Shown here: positions 15,497 to 24,950 of the stretch, piece by piece
Layout of the letters: every line of letters begins with the position of its first letter
How positions within the stretch are numbered: position 1 is the stretch's first letter
NCBI GenBank assembly: GCA_903827955.1
Contig: CAIKKJ010000101.1
Coordinates: 1-58,544 of the forward strand
Source of the DNA: an uncultured Verrucomicrobia subdivision 3 bacterium
Lineage (GTDB): Bacteria; Verrucomicrobiota; Verrucomicrobiia; Limisphaerales; UBA11358
Length of the DNA stretch: 58,544 nucleotides
Direction of reading: 5' to 3'
The notes under the pieces: generated by a model
Database searches by the model: none
What the model saw: only the letters and a program-made list of their open reading frames with translations
Told to the model about the DNA's origin: nothing
Translations under genes and position numbers: made by a program

Positions 15497-18400
15497 TTAA
15501 GCCGGACGGATTTTCAACATCAGATCCTTGCTCTCGACGGCATCGCTCACGCCGACGGCAATTTCGTCCACCGTGCCAGCACACGGCGCGTAAATGGTCG
15601 TCTGCATTTTCATCGCTTCGAGCACCGCGAGTTTGTCGCCTTTCGCCACTTTCGCACCGACGCTCACCGACAACACGGTGACGAGGCCAGGAATCGGCGC
15701 GCCGACTTCGTTTGGTTTGGCCGAGTCAGCCTTGACGCGCGCCTTCACCGTGGGCTTCACCGAACGGTCCACGATGGAAAGCTGCCGGCCCATGCCGTTC
15801 AACTCAAAGTTCACGTTGCGTTTGCCCTCGGCATCCACAGCACCAATGTTGACCATGCGGATGAACAGGGTTTTTCCAGGCTCGATTTCAATGGCGACTT
15901 CCTGGCCCGGCTTCATCCCGTAGAAAAATGCCGGCGTCGGTAGCACGGATAAATCGCCGCTGGCGTTCACCTTCTTCGTGAAGTCCGCAAAGACTTCGGG
16001 ATACATGACGTGGCTGAACACGTCATCCATCGTCGCCTCGCGCTTGAGCTTGGGCGAAAGTTCCTCGGCAATTTTTTTGAAATTCAGCGGCTTCAATTCC
16101 GCGCCGGGTCGACCTTTGATCGGCTTGCGGTTTCCCAGAACAACGTGCTGAACTTTTTTCGGCCAGCCGCCCATCGGTTGACCGAGACCGCCGCTCAACA
16201 TGTCGATCACCGATTCGGGGAACGGCACGCTGCCCGGTTCGAGATTCACCACGTCGGCGGGTTTGATGCCGCGCGTGACGAGAAACATCGTCATATCGCC
16301 CACGACTTTGCTGCTCGGCGTGACTTTCACGATGTCGCCGAACAGTTGATTTACCTCGGCGTAAGTCCGCGCAATTTCCGGCCAGCGGCTCGCGAGTCCC
16401 ATCGCGGCGGCCTGCTCCTTCAAGTTCGTGAACTGTCCGCCGGGCATCTCGTGCAGATAAACTTCCGCGCTGCCGGCTTTCGGCGACGTGTCGAACGGCG
16501 CGTAGTAATTGCGCACCTGTTCCCAGTAATCAGAAAACTCGTTGAGCGCATCCAAATCCAAACCGGTTTCACGCTTGGTGAATTGCAGCGCAGCGACGAC
16601 GGAATTCAAATTGGGTTGGCTCGTGGAACCGCTCATCGAGGCGATGGCGAGATCAACAACGTCAACTCCGGCTTCTGCGGCGGATAAAATTGACGCGGCA
16701 GAAATCCCGCTCGTGTCGTGCGTGTGGAAATGAATCGGAATTCCAATCTCGTCCTTCAACGCTTTCACCAGCGCACTCGCGGCGGCGGGTTTGCACAGGC
16801 CGGCCATGTCTTTGATCGCGAGGAAATGCGCGCCCATCTTTTCCAATTCCTTCGCAAGCTTGACGTAATACTTCAGCGAGTATTTGCTGCGCTGCGGATC
16901 GAGAATATTTCCCGTGTAGCAAATCGCCGCTTCGCAGATGCCGTGAGTTTCGTTCACAGCATCCATCGCCACGGTGAGGTTCGGCAGATAGTTCAGCGAG
17001 TCGAACACGCGGAAAATATCCATGCCCGCTTCCGCCGCGTGTTTCACGAAACCGGCGACGGCGTTGTCGGGATAGTTCGAGTAACCGACCGCGTTCGAGC
17101 CGCGAAACAACATCTGGAAACAGATATTCGGAATTTTTTCGCGCAGCGTGCGCAGCCGCATCCATGGGTCTTCGTTCAGAAAACGCATCGAGGTGTCGAA
17201 CGTCGCGCCGCCCCACATCTCCATCGAAAACAGATTCGGCGTGCGGCGCGCGACGGCGGCGGCTACGGCGATCATGTCATAGCTGCGCATGCGCGTGGCG
17301 AAGAGCGATTGATGAGCGTCGCGGAAGGTCGTGTCGGTGACAAGCAGTTGCTTTTGCTTGAGCGTCCACTGCGCGAATTTTTTCGGGCCGAGTTCGAGCA
17401 GCAACTGGCGCGTGCCCTTCGGCGGCGTCTGCTTGTGGTCGTAAGCCGGCACACGCGCGGCGGAGAAAATTTCCTTCGGCACGAAACCTTTCGCGTGTGG
17501 ATTACCGTTCACCGTCACGTCGCCGAGGAACGTGAGCAGCTTCGTCGCGCGGTCGCGCTTGGTTTTTAACTTGAACAGCTCCGGCGTCGTGTCAATCAGC
17601 GTGGTCGAGGCCTGGCCGCTGCTGAAGATCGGATTGTGAATGACGTTTTCGAGGAACGGTATGTTCGTCTTGACGCCGCGGATGCGGAATTCGCGCAGTG
17701 CGCGGTCCATGCGATGCAACGCCGTCTGAAACGTCGGCGCGCTCGCGGTCAGTTTGACGAGCAGCGAATCGTAAAACGGCGTGATGACTGAACCGGCGTA
17801 ACCCATGCCGCCGTCGAGACGAATCCCGAATCCGCCTGCGCTGCGATACGTCAATATTCTGCCGTAGTCCGGCTGAAATTTATTTTCCGGGTCTTCCGTC
17901 GTGATGCGGCACTGCACGGCGAATCCGGTGCGACGGATTTCATTCTGCGCCGGAATGCCGACTTCCGCGCCGTGCATATTTTTGCCGTCAGCAATCAAAA
18001 TTTGCGAACGCACAAGGTCGAGACCTGTGATGACTTCCGTGACCGTGTGCTCGACCTGGATGCGCGGGTTCATCTCGATGAAGAACCATTCCTTCGAGTC
18101 CTGGTCGTAGAGAAATTCCACCGTGCCGGCGTTGTCGTATTTGATTTCCTTGCATAGCCGCGCCGCTGCGTCGCATAACTCGTGGCGAACTTTTTCATCA
18201 AGCTCAACGCTCGGCGCGATTTCGATGACCTTCTGATGGCGACGCTGCACCGAGCAATCGCGTTCGTGCAAATGAACAACGTTGCCGTGTTTGTCGCCGA
18301 GAATTTGCACCTCGATGTGCTTCGCCCGCGGAATGTAGCGCTCCAGAAACACAGCCGGATTTCCAAACGCGCGGCCCGCTTCGCCCTGCGCTTCATCGAG

Positions 18401-18967
18401 CAAGTCAGCTAAGTCGCCGGGTTTGTGAACCACGCGCATCCCGCGTCCGCCGCCGCCGAACGCGGCCTTGATGATCAGCGGGAAACCGATTTCCTTGGCC
18501 GCCTTCAAAGCTTCGCCGCGATCCGTGATGGCGTCCTCCGTTCCCGGCAGCACCGGCACGCCGACTTTTTGCGCCAGCGCGCGGGCGGCGGTTTTGTCGC
18601 CCATGTTTTTCAATAGCTCCACGCGCGGGCCGACAAAAATAATTCCCGCGTCCTCGCACGCCTTGGCGAAGTTCGCGTTCTCGGACAAAAATCCGTAGCC
18701 GGGATGAATCATGTCCACGCCCTTTTCCTTGGCGAGCGCGATGATGCTGGGGATGTCGAGATACGCACCAACCGGGCCTTTGCCCTCGCCGACGACGTAA
18801 GCCTCGTCCGCCTTGAAGCGATGAATCGCGAGGCGATCTTCCTGCGCATAAATCGCGACGGTGCGGAAGCCGAGTTCGGTGGCCGCGCGAAAAACGCGGA
18901 TGGCGATTTCGCTGCGGTTGGCGACGAGCAATTTTCTCTGGCGTGTTGGTGTGGCGTTGGAACTCAT
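15497..18967 (-). CDS. pyc: Pyruvate carboxylase
   Basis: A 1156-residue single-chain enzyme, the usual length. It carboxylates pyruvate to oxaloacetate with ATP and biotin, an anaplerotic and gluconeogenic step in the cytoplasm. Order of domains: biotin carboxylase (about 11-460, with KAAFGGGGRGMRVV and the HLHERDCSVQRRHQK segment), carboxyltransferase (about 540-830, LLVTDTTFRDAHQSLFATRM and the HFHTHDTSGI metal site), the PYC allosteric/tetramerisation region, and a biotinyl domain with VLEAMKMQ (Lys1120 takes biotin). It lies between the two cytochrome c/b genes with gaps of 69 and 77 bases, so it may share their transcript. That placement is unusual and may reflect co-regulation with respiratory growth. 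Confidence 0.97.
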   Translation of the reverse strand: MSSNATPTRQRKLLVANRSEIAIRVFRAATELGFRTVAIYAQEDRLAIHRFKADEAYVVGEGKGPVGAYLDIPSIIALAKEKGVDMIHPGYGFLSENANFAKACEDAGIIFVGPRVELLKNMGDKTAARALAQKVGVPVLPGTEDAITDRGEALKAAKEIGFPLIIKAAFGGGGRGMRVVHKPGDLADLLDEAQGEAGRAFGNPAVFLERYIPRAKHIEVQILGDKHGNVVHLHERDCSVQRRHQKVIEIAPSVELDEKVRHELCDAAARLCKEIKYDNAGTVEFLYDQDSKEWFFIEMNPRIQVEHTVTEVITGLDLVRSQILIADGKNMHGAEVGIPAQNEIRRTGFAVQCRITTEDPENKFQPDYGRILTYRSAGGFGIRLDGGMGYAGSVITPFYDSLLVKLTASAPTFQTALHRMDRALREFRIRGVKTNIPFLENVIHNPIFSSGQASTTLIDTTPELFKLKTKRDRATKLLTFLGDVTVNGNPHAKGFVPKEIFSAARVPAYDHKQTPPKGTRQLLLELGPKKFAQWTLKQKQLLVTDTTFRDAHQSLFATRMRSYDMIAVAAAVARRTPNLFSMEMWGGATFDTSMRFLNEDPWMRLRTLREKIPNICFQMLFRGSNAVGYSNYPDNAVAGFVKHAAEAGMDIFRVFDSLNYLPNLTVAMDAVNETHGICEAAICYTGNILDPQRSKYSLKYYVKLAKELEKMGAHFLAIKDMAGLCKPAAASALVKALKDEIGIPIHFHTHDTSGISAASILSAAEAGVDVVDLAIASMSGSTSQPNLNSVVAALQFTKRETGLDLDALNEFSDYWEQVRNYYAPFDTSPKAGSAEVYLHEMPGGQFTNLKEQAAAMGLASRWPEIARTYAEVNQLFGDIVKVTPSSKVVGDMTMFLVTRGIKPADVVNLEPGSVPFPESVIDMLSGGLGQPMGGWPKKVQHVVLGNRKPIKGRPGAELKPLNFKKIAEELSPKLKREATMDDVFSHVMYPEVFADFTKKVNASGDLSVLPTPAFFYGMKPGQEVAIEIEPGKTLFIRMVNIGAVDAEGKRNVNFELNGMGRQLSIVDRSVKPTVKARVKADSAKPNEVGAPIPGLVTVLSVSVGAKVAKGDKLAVLEAMKMQTTIYAPCAGTVDEIAVGVSDAVESKDLMLKIRPA

Positions 18968-19036
18968 GTTGCAGCGCAGATGAAACCCAAAAACACGCCT
19001 TCAATCAATGCGGGAAATTAGCAAACCGCCAAAAAC

Positions 19037-21202
19037 TTAATGCCCCAGTCGCGAAGTCATGGCGAAGATGATGAGCGCAAGCAACACCAAGCCCAGGATG
19101 AACGCAAAGTAACCGAACGACTTCGCGATGTTTTTCCAGCGGAACCATTCGTCGCGCACGCGGTAGTCGTCCAGCTTGCCGGTCGCCACGAGGCGGTCAT
19201 ACCAGCGTTTGCGCTCGTGCAACATCTCGGTTTTGGAGACGCGGCCGGAGAAGATGACCGTGTCCATAGGAAATTTCTCGATGCGGAAATGCGTGTTGAA
19301 AAAGTGGATGCTGAAAATGAATCCCGCCGCGAGCAGCGCCTCGTCCGAGTGCAGGATGAGCGCGATGTTGATGACCCAGCCGGGCAGAAAGCGCGTGAAA
19401 AATTCCGGGAACCACATGATGAGTCCCGACGCGCCGATGATCGCCACGCCCCAGAACACCGCGAAGTAATCGAACTTCTCCCAATACGTCCAGCGGTCGA
19501 ACTGCGGCTTGGGGCCTTTACCGAAGAACCATTTGTTGTGGTCAATCAGGTCGCGCAAGTCCTGCATGTTTGGCACCATCGAGTCGGGGCCGAACATCAC
19601 GGTGAAGAAGCGTTTGAGCTCCAGCTTGCCGGTTTCGGGATTGCGCAATCTGCCGCGCGTCTTCCACGACCGACCGATAAGCGAAGTCAGGTGCAGCGTG
19701 AAATACAGGAAGGTGATGATGGCACCGAAGCGGTGCAACATCCGCGCCGTCTCCGGTCCGCCGAGGATGCTGAAAATAAACTTCGCCCAGTCGGTGTAAT
19801 AAAATTTCAGCGGCATGCCGGTGATGACCAGCGTGAGGAAACTCGTCACCACGAGGAAATGCAGGAACCGTTCGAACGGCTGGAAGCGCGTGAACCATTC
19901 GTCGCCTTCCTGCGTCTTGATCTTCGCCTCGCGGAACGTTTTTGAGTCATGCAGATACAGCCACACCGCGCGCACCAGCCACGCGACCGTGTGGATGCCA
20001 AAGAATCCAAACGTGCCGATGAGCAGACCGGTCATTGCGAGAAACACGACGTGCAGCAGTGGATAATTCTTTTGGTCGAGCGGATTGGCGTGCGGACGGT
20101 ATTCTGTGAATTTCTGCGTCGCGCTCGGATGACATTTCTGGCAGGTCACCAAAATATTGTTCGTGGAAAGATGCGATGCTGGATTGGAGATCGGCAGCAC
20201 GTCATGGAAACCGTGGCAGTCGTAGCACGCCGCGACTTCCGAGGCGTCATTGGCCTTGCCCAACATCATCGCCTTGCCGTGATACGTCTCGCGGTAATGT
20301 TCCAGCCGGTCCTCGTGACACTTGCCACAGCGCTGGTCGCTCAACGATTTGAAATTCTTGCCCGTTGGATTGACAATCTGATGCGCGCTGTGGCAGTCAA
20401 TGCACACCGGCCCGCGCGAATCGCCCTTCGCAAGCAACTGGCCATGGATGCTCTGGTCGTAAGTCTCCTCAATGCCGACGTGACATTTGCCGCAGGTCTT
20501 GGCGACGTTCGCGTGGTTGATCGGCGAATCGCGGTCAATGTTGCGCTTGATCTTGTGCGCACCGTGGCAATCGTTGCACGACGGCGCGACGATCAAACCC
20601 ATCTTAAGCAGCGCGCGGCCGTGGATGCTGTCCATGTATTGTGATGCGGCTTCGGGAAATTCAATCTGGTATTCCTTCGTAAGATTCGTGTTGCTGTGAC
20701 ACTTCGCGCACGTCGCGGGCAAGTTTAGTTTATACACCGGCGAGTCACCATGCTTCACCGGCACAATCTCATGCGAGCCGTGACAATCCCAACACTGTGC
20801 CGCGCCGCTCGCGCCCATCGAATGGCTCATGCCGTGGATGCTCGTCGCGTAATCCTTCTGCTCCTTCTCGTGGCAGCCCGCGCAGTTCGGCGGCGAAACT
20901 TTTTTGTCGTGCTGCAATTCCTTGATGCCGTCGTGACAATCAACGCAGTCAAGCGCGCTATGAACGGACTTCGCGAAACCGTTCGTGGGAAACAGCGCCA
21001 TCGGCATGGCGTGACCGTTGACGATGCGTTTATTCGCCGGGTCGGTGTGGCAATCGAGGCAGTCGGCGCTGGCGAATTTGGCGGGCGCATTCGTTGCCGC
21101 CATGGACGTCGCGGCCCAGAAAAATAAAAACGTCAACAAAACCTTGGGAGTAATCTGAAACCGATTCTGCTGGCGGCTGAAGTTCACACCAGCAACATCC
21201 AA
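19037..21202 (-). CDS. 11-heme cytochrome c fused to cytochrome b (CbcL-like)
   Basis: A 721-residue protein. A hydrophobic signal spans about residues 18-36. Eleven CXXCH sites begin at residues 48, 86, 107, 137, 165, 209, 237, 267, 292, 326 and 354. The SIHG/AYHGK-type distal His segments repeat between them (DYATSIHGM, DSIHGRALL, DQSIHGQLL, YRETYHGKA). The C-terminal half has a b561-like membrane domain with RFLHFLVVTSFL, RMLHRFGAI, FTLHLTSLIG, ILHSDEALLAAG and a last helix near the end. Same design as the 9-heme protein at 13719 but longer in both parts. Likely an inner-membrane quinol:cytochrome oxidoreductase. The start is the first ATG in frame; a slightly shorter start would not remove the signal. 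Confidence 0.87.
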   Translation of the reverse strand: MDVAGVNFSRQQNRFQITPKVLLTFLFFWAATSMAATNAPAKFASADCLDCHTDPANKRIVNGHAMPMALFPTNGFAKSVHSALDCVDCHDGIKELQHDKKVSPPNCAGCHEKEQKDYATSIHGMSHSMGASGAAQCWDCHGSHEIVPVKHGDSPVYKLNLPATCAKCHSNTNLTKEYQIEFPEAASQYMDSIHGRALLKMGLIVAPSCNDCHGAHKIKRNIDRDSPINHANVAKTCGKCHVGIEETYDQSIHGQLLAKGDSRGPVCIDCHSAHQIVNPTGKNFKSLSDQRCGKCHEDRLEHYRETYHGKAMMLGKANDASEVAACYDCHGFHDVLPISNPASHLSTNNILVTCQKCHPSATQKFTEYRPHANPLDQKNYPLLHVVFLAMTGLLIGTFGFFGIHTVAWLVRAVWLYLHDSKTFREAKIKTQEGDEWFTRFQPFERFLHFLVVTSFLTLVITGMPLKFYYTDWAKFIFSILGGPETARMLHRFGAIITFLYFTLHLTSLIGRSWKTRGRLRNPETGKLELKRFFTVMFGPDSMVPNMQDLRDLIDHNKWFFGKGPKPQFDRWTYWEKFDYFAVFWGVAIIGASGLIMWFPEFFTRFLPGWVINIALILHSDEALLAAGFIFSIHFFNTHFRIEKFPMDTVIFSGRVSKTEMLHERKRWYDRLVATGKLDDYRVRDEWFRWKNIAKSFGYFAFILGLVLLALIIFAMTSRLGH

Positions 21203-21259
21203 AGAATCTGCCCGCCCCGCTCAACTAACGTTGCGGAAGGCTTCGCATTTCTTGACTGG

Positions 21260-22462
21260 TCAAATGCCGGACTGAATTTTTTCCACGAAGTCCACCGCCT
21301 TACGGCAGAGCGGTTGCCAGTCCAGTTCGGCGCGGACGCGGGCCGAAGAACTTTCGGCGTGCGGCTGCCAGCTTGCAGTTGGCGCGTCGAGCCAGTCGAG
21401 AATTTTGTTTCCGAAACTCACGCCGTCAAACCCCGCGAACTTCACCAGCGGATCGTTTTTGAAATAGCCCTGCACGCTTTTCAACGGCGTGCAAACCGTC
21501 GGCAAACCGGTCGCTACGTATTCCACGATCTTCGCCACAAACGCGCAGTGCGTCCCGGCGGATTCCTCGTAAGGCACGATGCCGACCGTAGCGCTGGCGA
21601 GCTGCTTGGAGACTTCCGCGTAGGGCGTGAAGCCGGGAACGTCGGATTTGAATCCGGGAATCGTCTGCACACGTTGCAGAAATTTTTCCAGCCCAGTGGT
21701 GCGGCGGCCAACGAAACGGAAAATGGTTTCCGGCTTGCGCGCCACGACCGTTTTCACAGCGTCAAAAGCAATCTGCCCCAAATGATGCGCGTCAAACGAG
21801 CCGTGCATGACGACCACCGGCGACTGTCCCGGCAACGGCAGTTGCCCGCGCAACGGAAACGCCTGGGCGTCGTAGCCGTAATAAATCGGGCAGATTTTTT
21901 CCCGGGCGTAGCCGCGCGCCGCGAGGCGACCGGTGAACTCATCTGAAATCGCGCACACGCCGTCCACAGCGTAGCGCACCGGCAGCGACATTTCGTAGCG
22001 CATCAACGCGTGGACGAGCGGCTTGGGTGCGACGTAGCTCGGCCACGTCTCCATGAACCCGGTGAGCAGGTCGGGAAAATTCATCACCACGGGAACGCCG
22101 AGTTTATTTTTCAACTTCCCGGCAGCGACGGCGGAAATGGCGTGCTGCGAAAAAATTAAATCGAACTTCGTTTCCTGCGCAGCAGTGGCAACCATGCGTT
22201 CAAGGAAAAAAGGATACGCGAGATATTTAAAATTCCGTAGCTTCGCGTAACGGCCCATTTCCCACTTCTGGAATTGATGCAGCGTGACGTTAAATTTTTT
22301 CACCACGTGGTCCGCGTCAGGAATTTTTGGGCCGAAGACGTGAACTGCGTGACCGCGCCGCGACATTTCCTCGACGAGATAGACAGCCTCCGCCGAACCG
22401 CCGCCGGACGGCGGATAAAACGGTTCGTGCGTGAGAAACGCGATGCGGAGTTTGGACGGCAC
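21260..22462 (-). CDS. Glycosyltransferase family 4 (GT-B)
   Basis: A 400-residue GT-B enzyme. The N-terminal acceptor domain begins RIAFLTHEPFYPPSGGGSAE, and the glycine-rich start is typical of GT4. The C-terminal donor domain has VGIVPYEESAGTHCAFVAKI and VEYVATGLPTVCTP, the E-x7-E type donor-binding region. It probably adds a sugar to a surface polysaccharide or glycolipid. It is the first gene of the long minus-strand run, 57 bases before the 11-heme cytochrome c/b gene. A functional link to the cytochromes is not evident. Confidence 0.9.
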   Translation of the reverse strand: MPSKLRIAFLTHEPFYPPSGGGSAEAVYLVEEMSRRGHAVHVFGPKIPDADHVVKKFNVTLHQFQKWEMGRYAKLRNFKYLAYPFFLERMVATAAQETKFDLIFSQHAISAVAAGKLKNKLGVPVVMNFPDLLTGFMETWPSYVAPKPLVHALMRYEMSLPVRYAVDGVCAISDEFTGRLAARGYAREKICPIYYGYDAQAFPLRGQLPLPGQSPVVVMHGSFDAHHLGQIAFDAVKTVVARKPETIFRFVGRRTTGLEKFLQRVQTIPGFKSDVPGFTPYAEVSKQLASATVGIVPYEESAGTHCAFVAKIVEYVATGLPTVCTPLKSVQGYFKNDPLVKFAGFDGVSFGNKILDWLDAPTASWQPHAESSSARVRAELDWQPLCRKAVDFVEKIQSGI

Positions 22463-22566
22463 GGACAGACGCTAGGAATTTTGCCGCGCGGGTTCAATCC
22501 AATTTCCCGGTGAAAATGTTTTGACTTGGCGCGTGAAAAACTTAGACTTCGCTTCCGTTTGTGGAT

Positions 22567-22642
22567 GGGGTCATAGCTCAGTTGGTAGAGCGTCTGAATG
22601 GCATTCAGAAGGTCAGGAGTTCGACCCTCCTTGGCTCCACCA
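22567..22642 (+). tRNA. tRNA-Ala (anticodon GGC)
   Basis: A complete cloverleaf: acceptor GGGGTCA/TGGCTCC, D-arm GCTCAGTTGGTAGAGC, anticodon stem TCTGA/TCAGA with loop ATGGCAT (anticodon GGC), T-arm AGGAG/CTCCT with TTCGACC, discriminator A and an encoded CCA. It decodes GCC/GCU alanine codons. It lies in the gap between divergent-facing units, opposite to the strand of its neighbours, and no integrated element is attached to it. Confidence 0.96.
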
Positions 22643-22744
22643 TCCTTCGCCAAACGTTAAAAAGTAAGTTTTGCTTCAGAATTTAAACTTGGGTTCGTTT
22701 TCTACAGTCAGCGGGCCAGCAATTTTTTGCCTCCATTCGGAAAA

Positions 22745-22776
22745 TAAAAAAGCCAGCGGACATGATGTCCGCCGGC
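22745..22776 (-). terminator. Intrinsic terminator of the aminotransferase gene
   Basis: AGCCAGCGGACA (from 22751) pairs with TGTCCGCCGGCT (to 22776) around an ATGA-like loop. The minus-strand transcript continues into TTTTTTATTTT. It lies 20 bases past the stop of the gene at 22797. Confidence 0.85.
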
Positions 22777-22796
22777 TGAATTTTTGGATGACCAAA

Positions 22797-23885
22797 TCAG
22801 AGTTGCGTCATCGCCTTGTCGAGCGCGGCGTAAAGCTGGTTCATCGTGGCTTCCGTTTCGTCGCCCATGTTCGAGAGACGGAACGTCGTGCCTTTGATTT
22901 TTCCGTAGCCGCCGTCAATCAGGAATCCGGAATCTTTCACGAGTTTCTGCAACTTCGCCACGTCCACCGTGCGACCGCCGGGACGCGCGCCGTTGCTGAC
23001 GCAGGTGAGCGTGATGGATTCAAAGCCGGGTTCGGGGAACAGATTGAAACCGTGTTTCGCCGCCCAGTCGCGGGTCATCTGGTTGGTCTTCTTGTGACGC
23101 GCGTAACGGGCTTCCAAACCTTCCGCGTAAAAATCGTCCAGCTTGCTGCTCAAGGCGTAGATGTGCGGAATGGCCGGCGTGCTGGGCGTCATGCTCTGCT
23201 CGGCGTTCTTCTGAAATTCCACGAAGTCAAAATAGTAGCCGCGATCTTTGGTCGTGGCCGCCTTCGCGAGCGCGGCGGGCGACGCCACAAACACCGCGAG
23301 TCCCGGCGGCAACGCAAACGCCTTCTGCGTGCCGGCGAGCAGCACGTCAATGCCGAGTTCGTCAAAATTTATCGGCACGGCGGTCATTGAGCTGACGGCG
23401 TCCACGATGAACATTACGTCGGGATATTTTTTCTTGAGCGCGGCGATTTCCGCGAGCGGCGACATCGTGCCGGTCGAAGTTTCGTTGTGAATCAGCGTGA
23501 GCGCATCGAATTCGCCCGTGGCCAATTTTTTATCAATGGCTTCCGCGCGGATTGGTGAACCCCACTCGACTTGCAGCGCCTCGGCCTGCTTGCCGCATTT
23601 CTTGGAGACATCAAACCACTTGTCCGAGAACGCGCCGTTCATGCAGTTCAGAACTTTTTTGTGGACGACGTTGCGGATGGCGCCTTCCATCACGCCCCAC
23701 GCCGACGAGGTGGACAAATAGACGAGCTGTTTCGTCGAGAGCAGCGTCTGGAGTTGCGGCTGGATTTTCGCGTAAAGGTCTTTGAAGCCCTGGCCGCGAT
23801 GACCGATCATCGGCGAACAAAGCGCCTTGAAGGTTTTTTCGCTGACGTGAACGGGACCGGGAATGTGCAATTTGACTTGTGCCAT
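22797..23885 (-). CDS. Class V aminotransferase (Ser/Ala-glyoxylate type)
   Basis: A 362-residue PLP enzyme. The start MAQVKLHIPGPVHVSEK matches the N-terminus of alanine-glyoxylate/serine-pyruvate aminotransferases and the related large subunit of soluble hydrogenase. STSSAWGVMEGAI binds the cofactor phosphate, FIVDAVSSMTAVP holds the PLP Asp, and GTQKAFALPPG has Lys188 that forms the Schiff base. Substrate may be serine, alanine or phosphoserine; the motifs do not decide. The start ATG at 23883-23885 is preferred over the upstream in-frame extension. A terminator follows. Confidence 0.88.
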   Translation of the reverse strand: MAQVKLHIPGPVHVSEKTFKALCSPMIGHRGQGFKDLYAKIQPQLQTLLSTKQLVYLSTSSAWGVMEGAIRNVVHKKVLNCMNGAFSDKWFDVSKKCGKQAEALQVEWGSPIRAEAIDKKLATGEFDALTLIHNETSTGTMSPLAEIAALKKKYPDVMFIVDAVSSMTAVPINFDELGIDVLLAGTQKAFALPPGLAVFVASPAALAKAATTKDRGYYFDFVEFQKNAEQSMTPSTPAIPHIYALSSKLDDFYAEGLEARYARHKKTNQMTRDWAAKHGFNLFPEPGFESITLTCVSNGARPGGRTVDVAKLQKLVKDSGFLIDGGYGKIKGTTFRLSNMGDETEATMNQLYAALDKAMTQL

Positions 23886-23983
23886 AAGTTCGTGAATTTT
23901 TTCACAAGGCTGCGGCCTCGGCAAGTTTTATCGCCGCGAACTTGCAACGGGATGAAGCGGAAAGCGCGCCGGTGGTGCGCAAT

Positions 23984-24847
23984 TTATTTCCCGTTGGTGA
24001 CCGCAGGTGCTTCCACCGGCAACTGCACCGCCGGTATTTCGCCGGGCTTGGGACGGCGCACACCGCCGGTGACGAGGACCTCGCCGTTGTTGTTCACCGT
24101 CAGGCGCGGACGGGTATTCAAATCGTCGTAAGTTTCGCGGCGGATGACTTCACCATCCGGGTTAACCACGCAGTAGCTGAACGCCTGCGCGCCGGACTGC
24201 CAGAGCGTGTGCAAAATACTGTTGCGGTCCACCTGCCCCTCGGGATGGCTGAACGAAACCGTCTGGCCAAGCACCGAAGTTTTCAGGATGCGCGACTCCG
24301 CCGCGTCGCTTAACTGCACATACAACCGCATGTGCGAACGCACATAACTCGCCTGCTCCAAAGTGAATTTACGCATCTCAGGTGCGCCATTCGTCGCCGG
24401 CACGCCAAACTCCTGGGCCCATAATTTTGCTCCCGTGATGATGTCGAAGCTGACCGGCGCGCTGGGGGTTTCTACCGACCAGTCCTTGATGCGCAGCGTG
24501 GCGGTGATCTTGTAACGCCCCGGAATGCTCATCACAAAATGCGGCGCGAGATCCACCCGCTTCGTCGCCTCTTGCGAGGATTCGAGGTCAAACGCGCCCA
24601 GCACCGGCACGTCGGAATTTTTGATCACCACGCGACCAGCCGTCGATTCCACGCTGAAGGTCAGCCAATTGGCCTCCGCGCCAAGATGGATTTGGCGGCC
24701 GGAGCGGTTGGTGATTTTCGCCGTGACCACCAGCGGTTCGCCGGGCAGAAACTGTTCCTGATTCAACGCCAGTTCCAGCGTCACCTGCGCCGACGCGCGG
24801 AAAAACGCCAGCAATGCCAAAGCCGCCACAAAGGAAAATGTTTTCAT
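23984..24847 (-). CDS. Secreted protein of unknown function (beta-rich)
   Basis: A 287-residue protein with a signal peptide (MKTFSFVAALALLAFFRASA). The first part (LNQEQFLPGEPLVVTAKITNRSGRQIHL) reads like an immunoglobulin-like domain of the BsuPI/DUF11 kind, which often occurs in envelope proteins. The remainder contains LWQSGAQAFSYCVVNPDGEV and a proline-rich tail. No catalytic motif is visible. It stands alone between the aminotransferase and the divergent TrmH gene. Role unknown. Confidence 0.7.
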   Translation of the reverse strand: MKTFSFVAALALLAFFRASAQVTLELALNQEQFLPGEPLVVTAKITNRSGRQIHLGAEANWLTFSVESTAGRVVIKNSDVPVLGAFDLESSQEATKRVDLAPHFVMSIPGRYKITATLRIKDWSVETPSAPVSFDIITGAKLWAQEFGVPATNGAPEMRKFTLEQASYVRSHMRLYVQLSDAAESRILKTSVLGQTVSFSHPEGQVDRNSILHTLWQSGAQAFSYCVVNPDGEVIRRETYDDLNTRPRLTVNNNGEVLVTGGVRRPKPGEIPAVQLPVEAPAVTNGK

Positions 24848-24950
24848 CAGATGATGGACAAGTTAAACCGCCGCGCGTTCGAGGCAATCTCAAATATGCC
24901 GCCATCTTTTATCCTTTGCGATTCGCCCGCGACCCGCAAACATCTGCGCC

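Noticed and set aside
22300-22653. Minus-strand reading frame across the tRNA
   Set aside because: It runs through tRNA-Ala and the start of the GT4 gene, so it is not coding.
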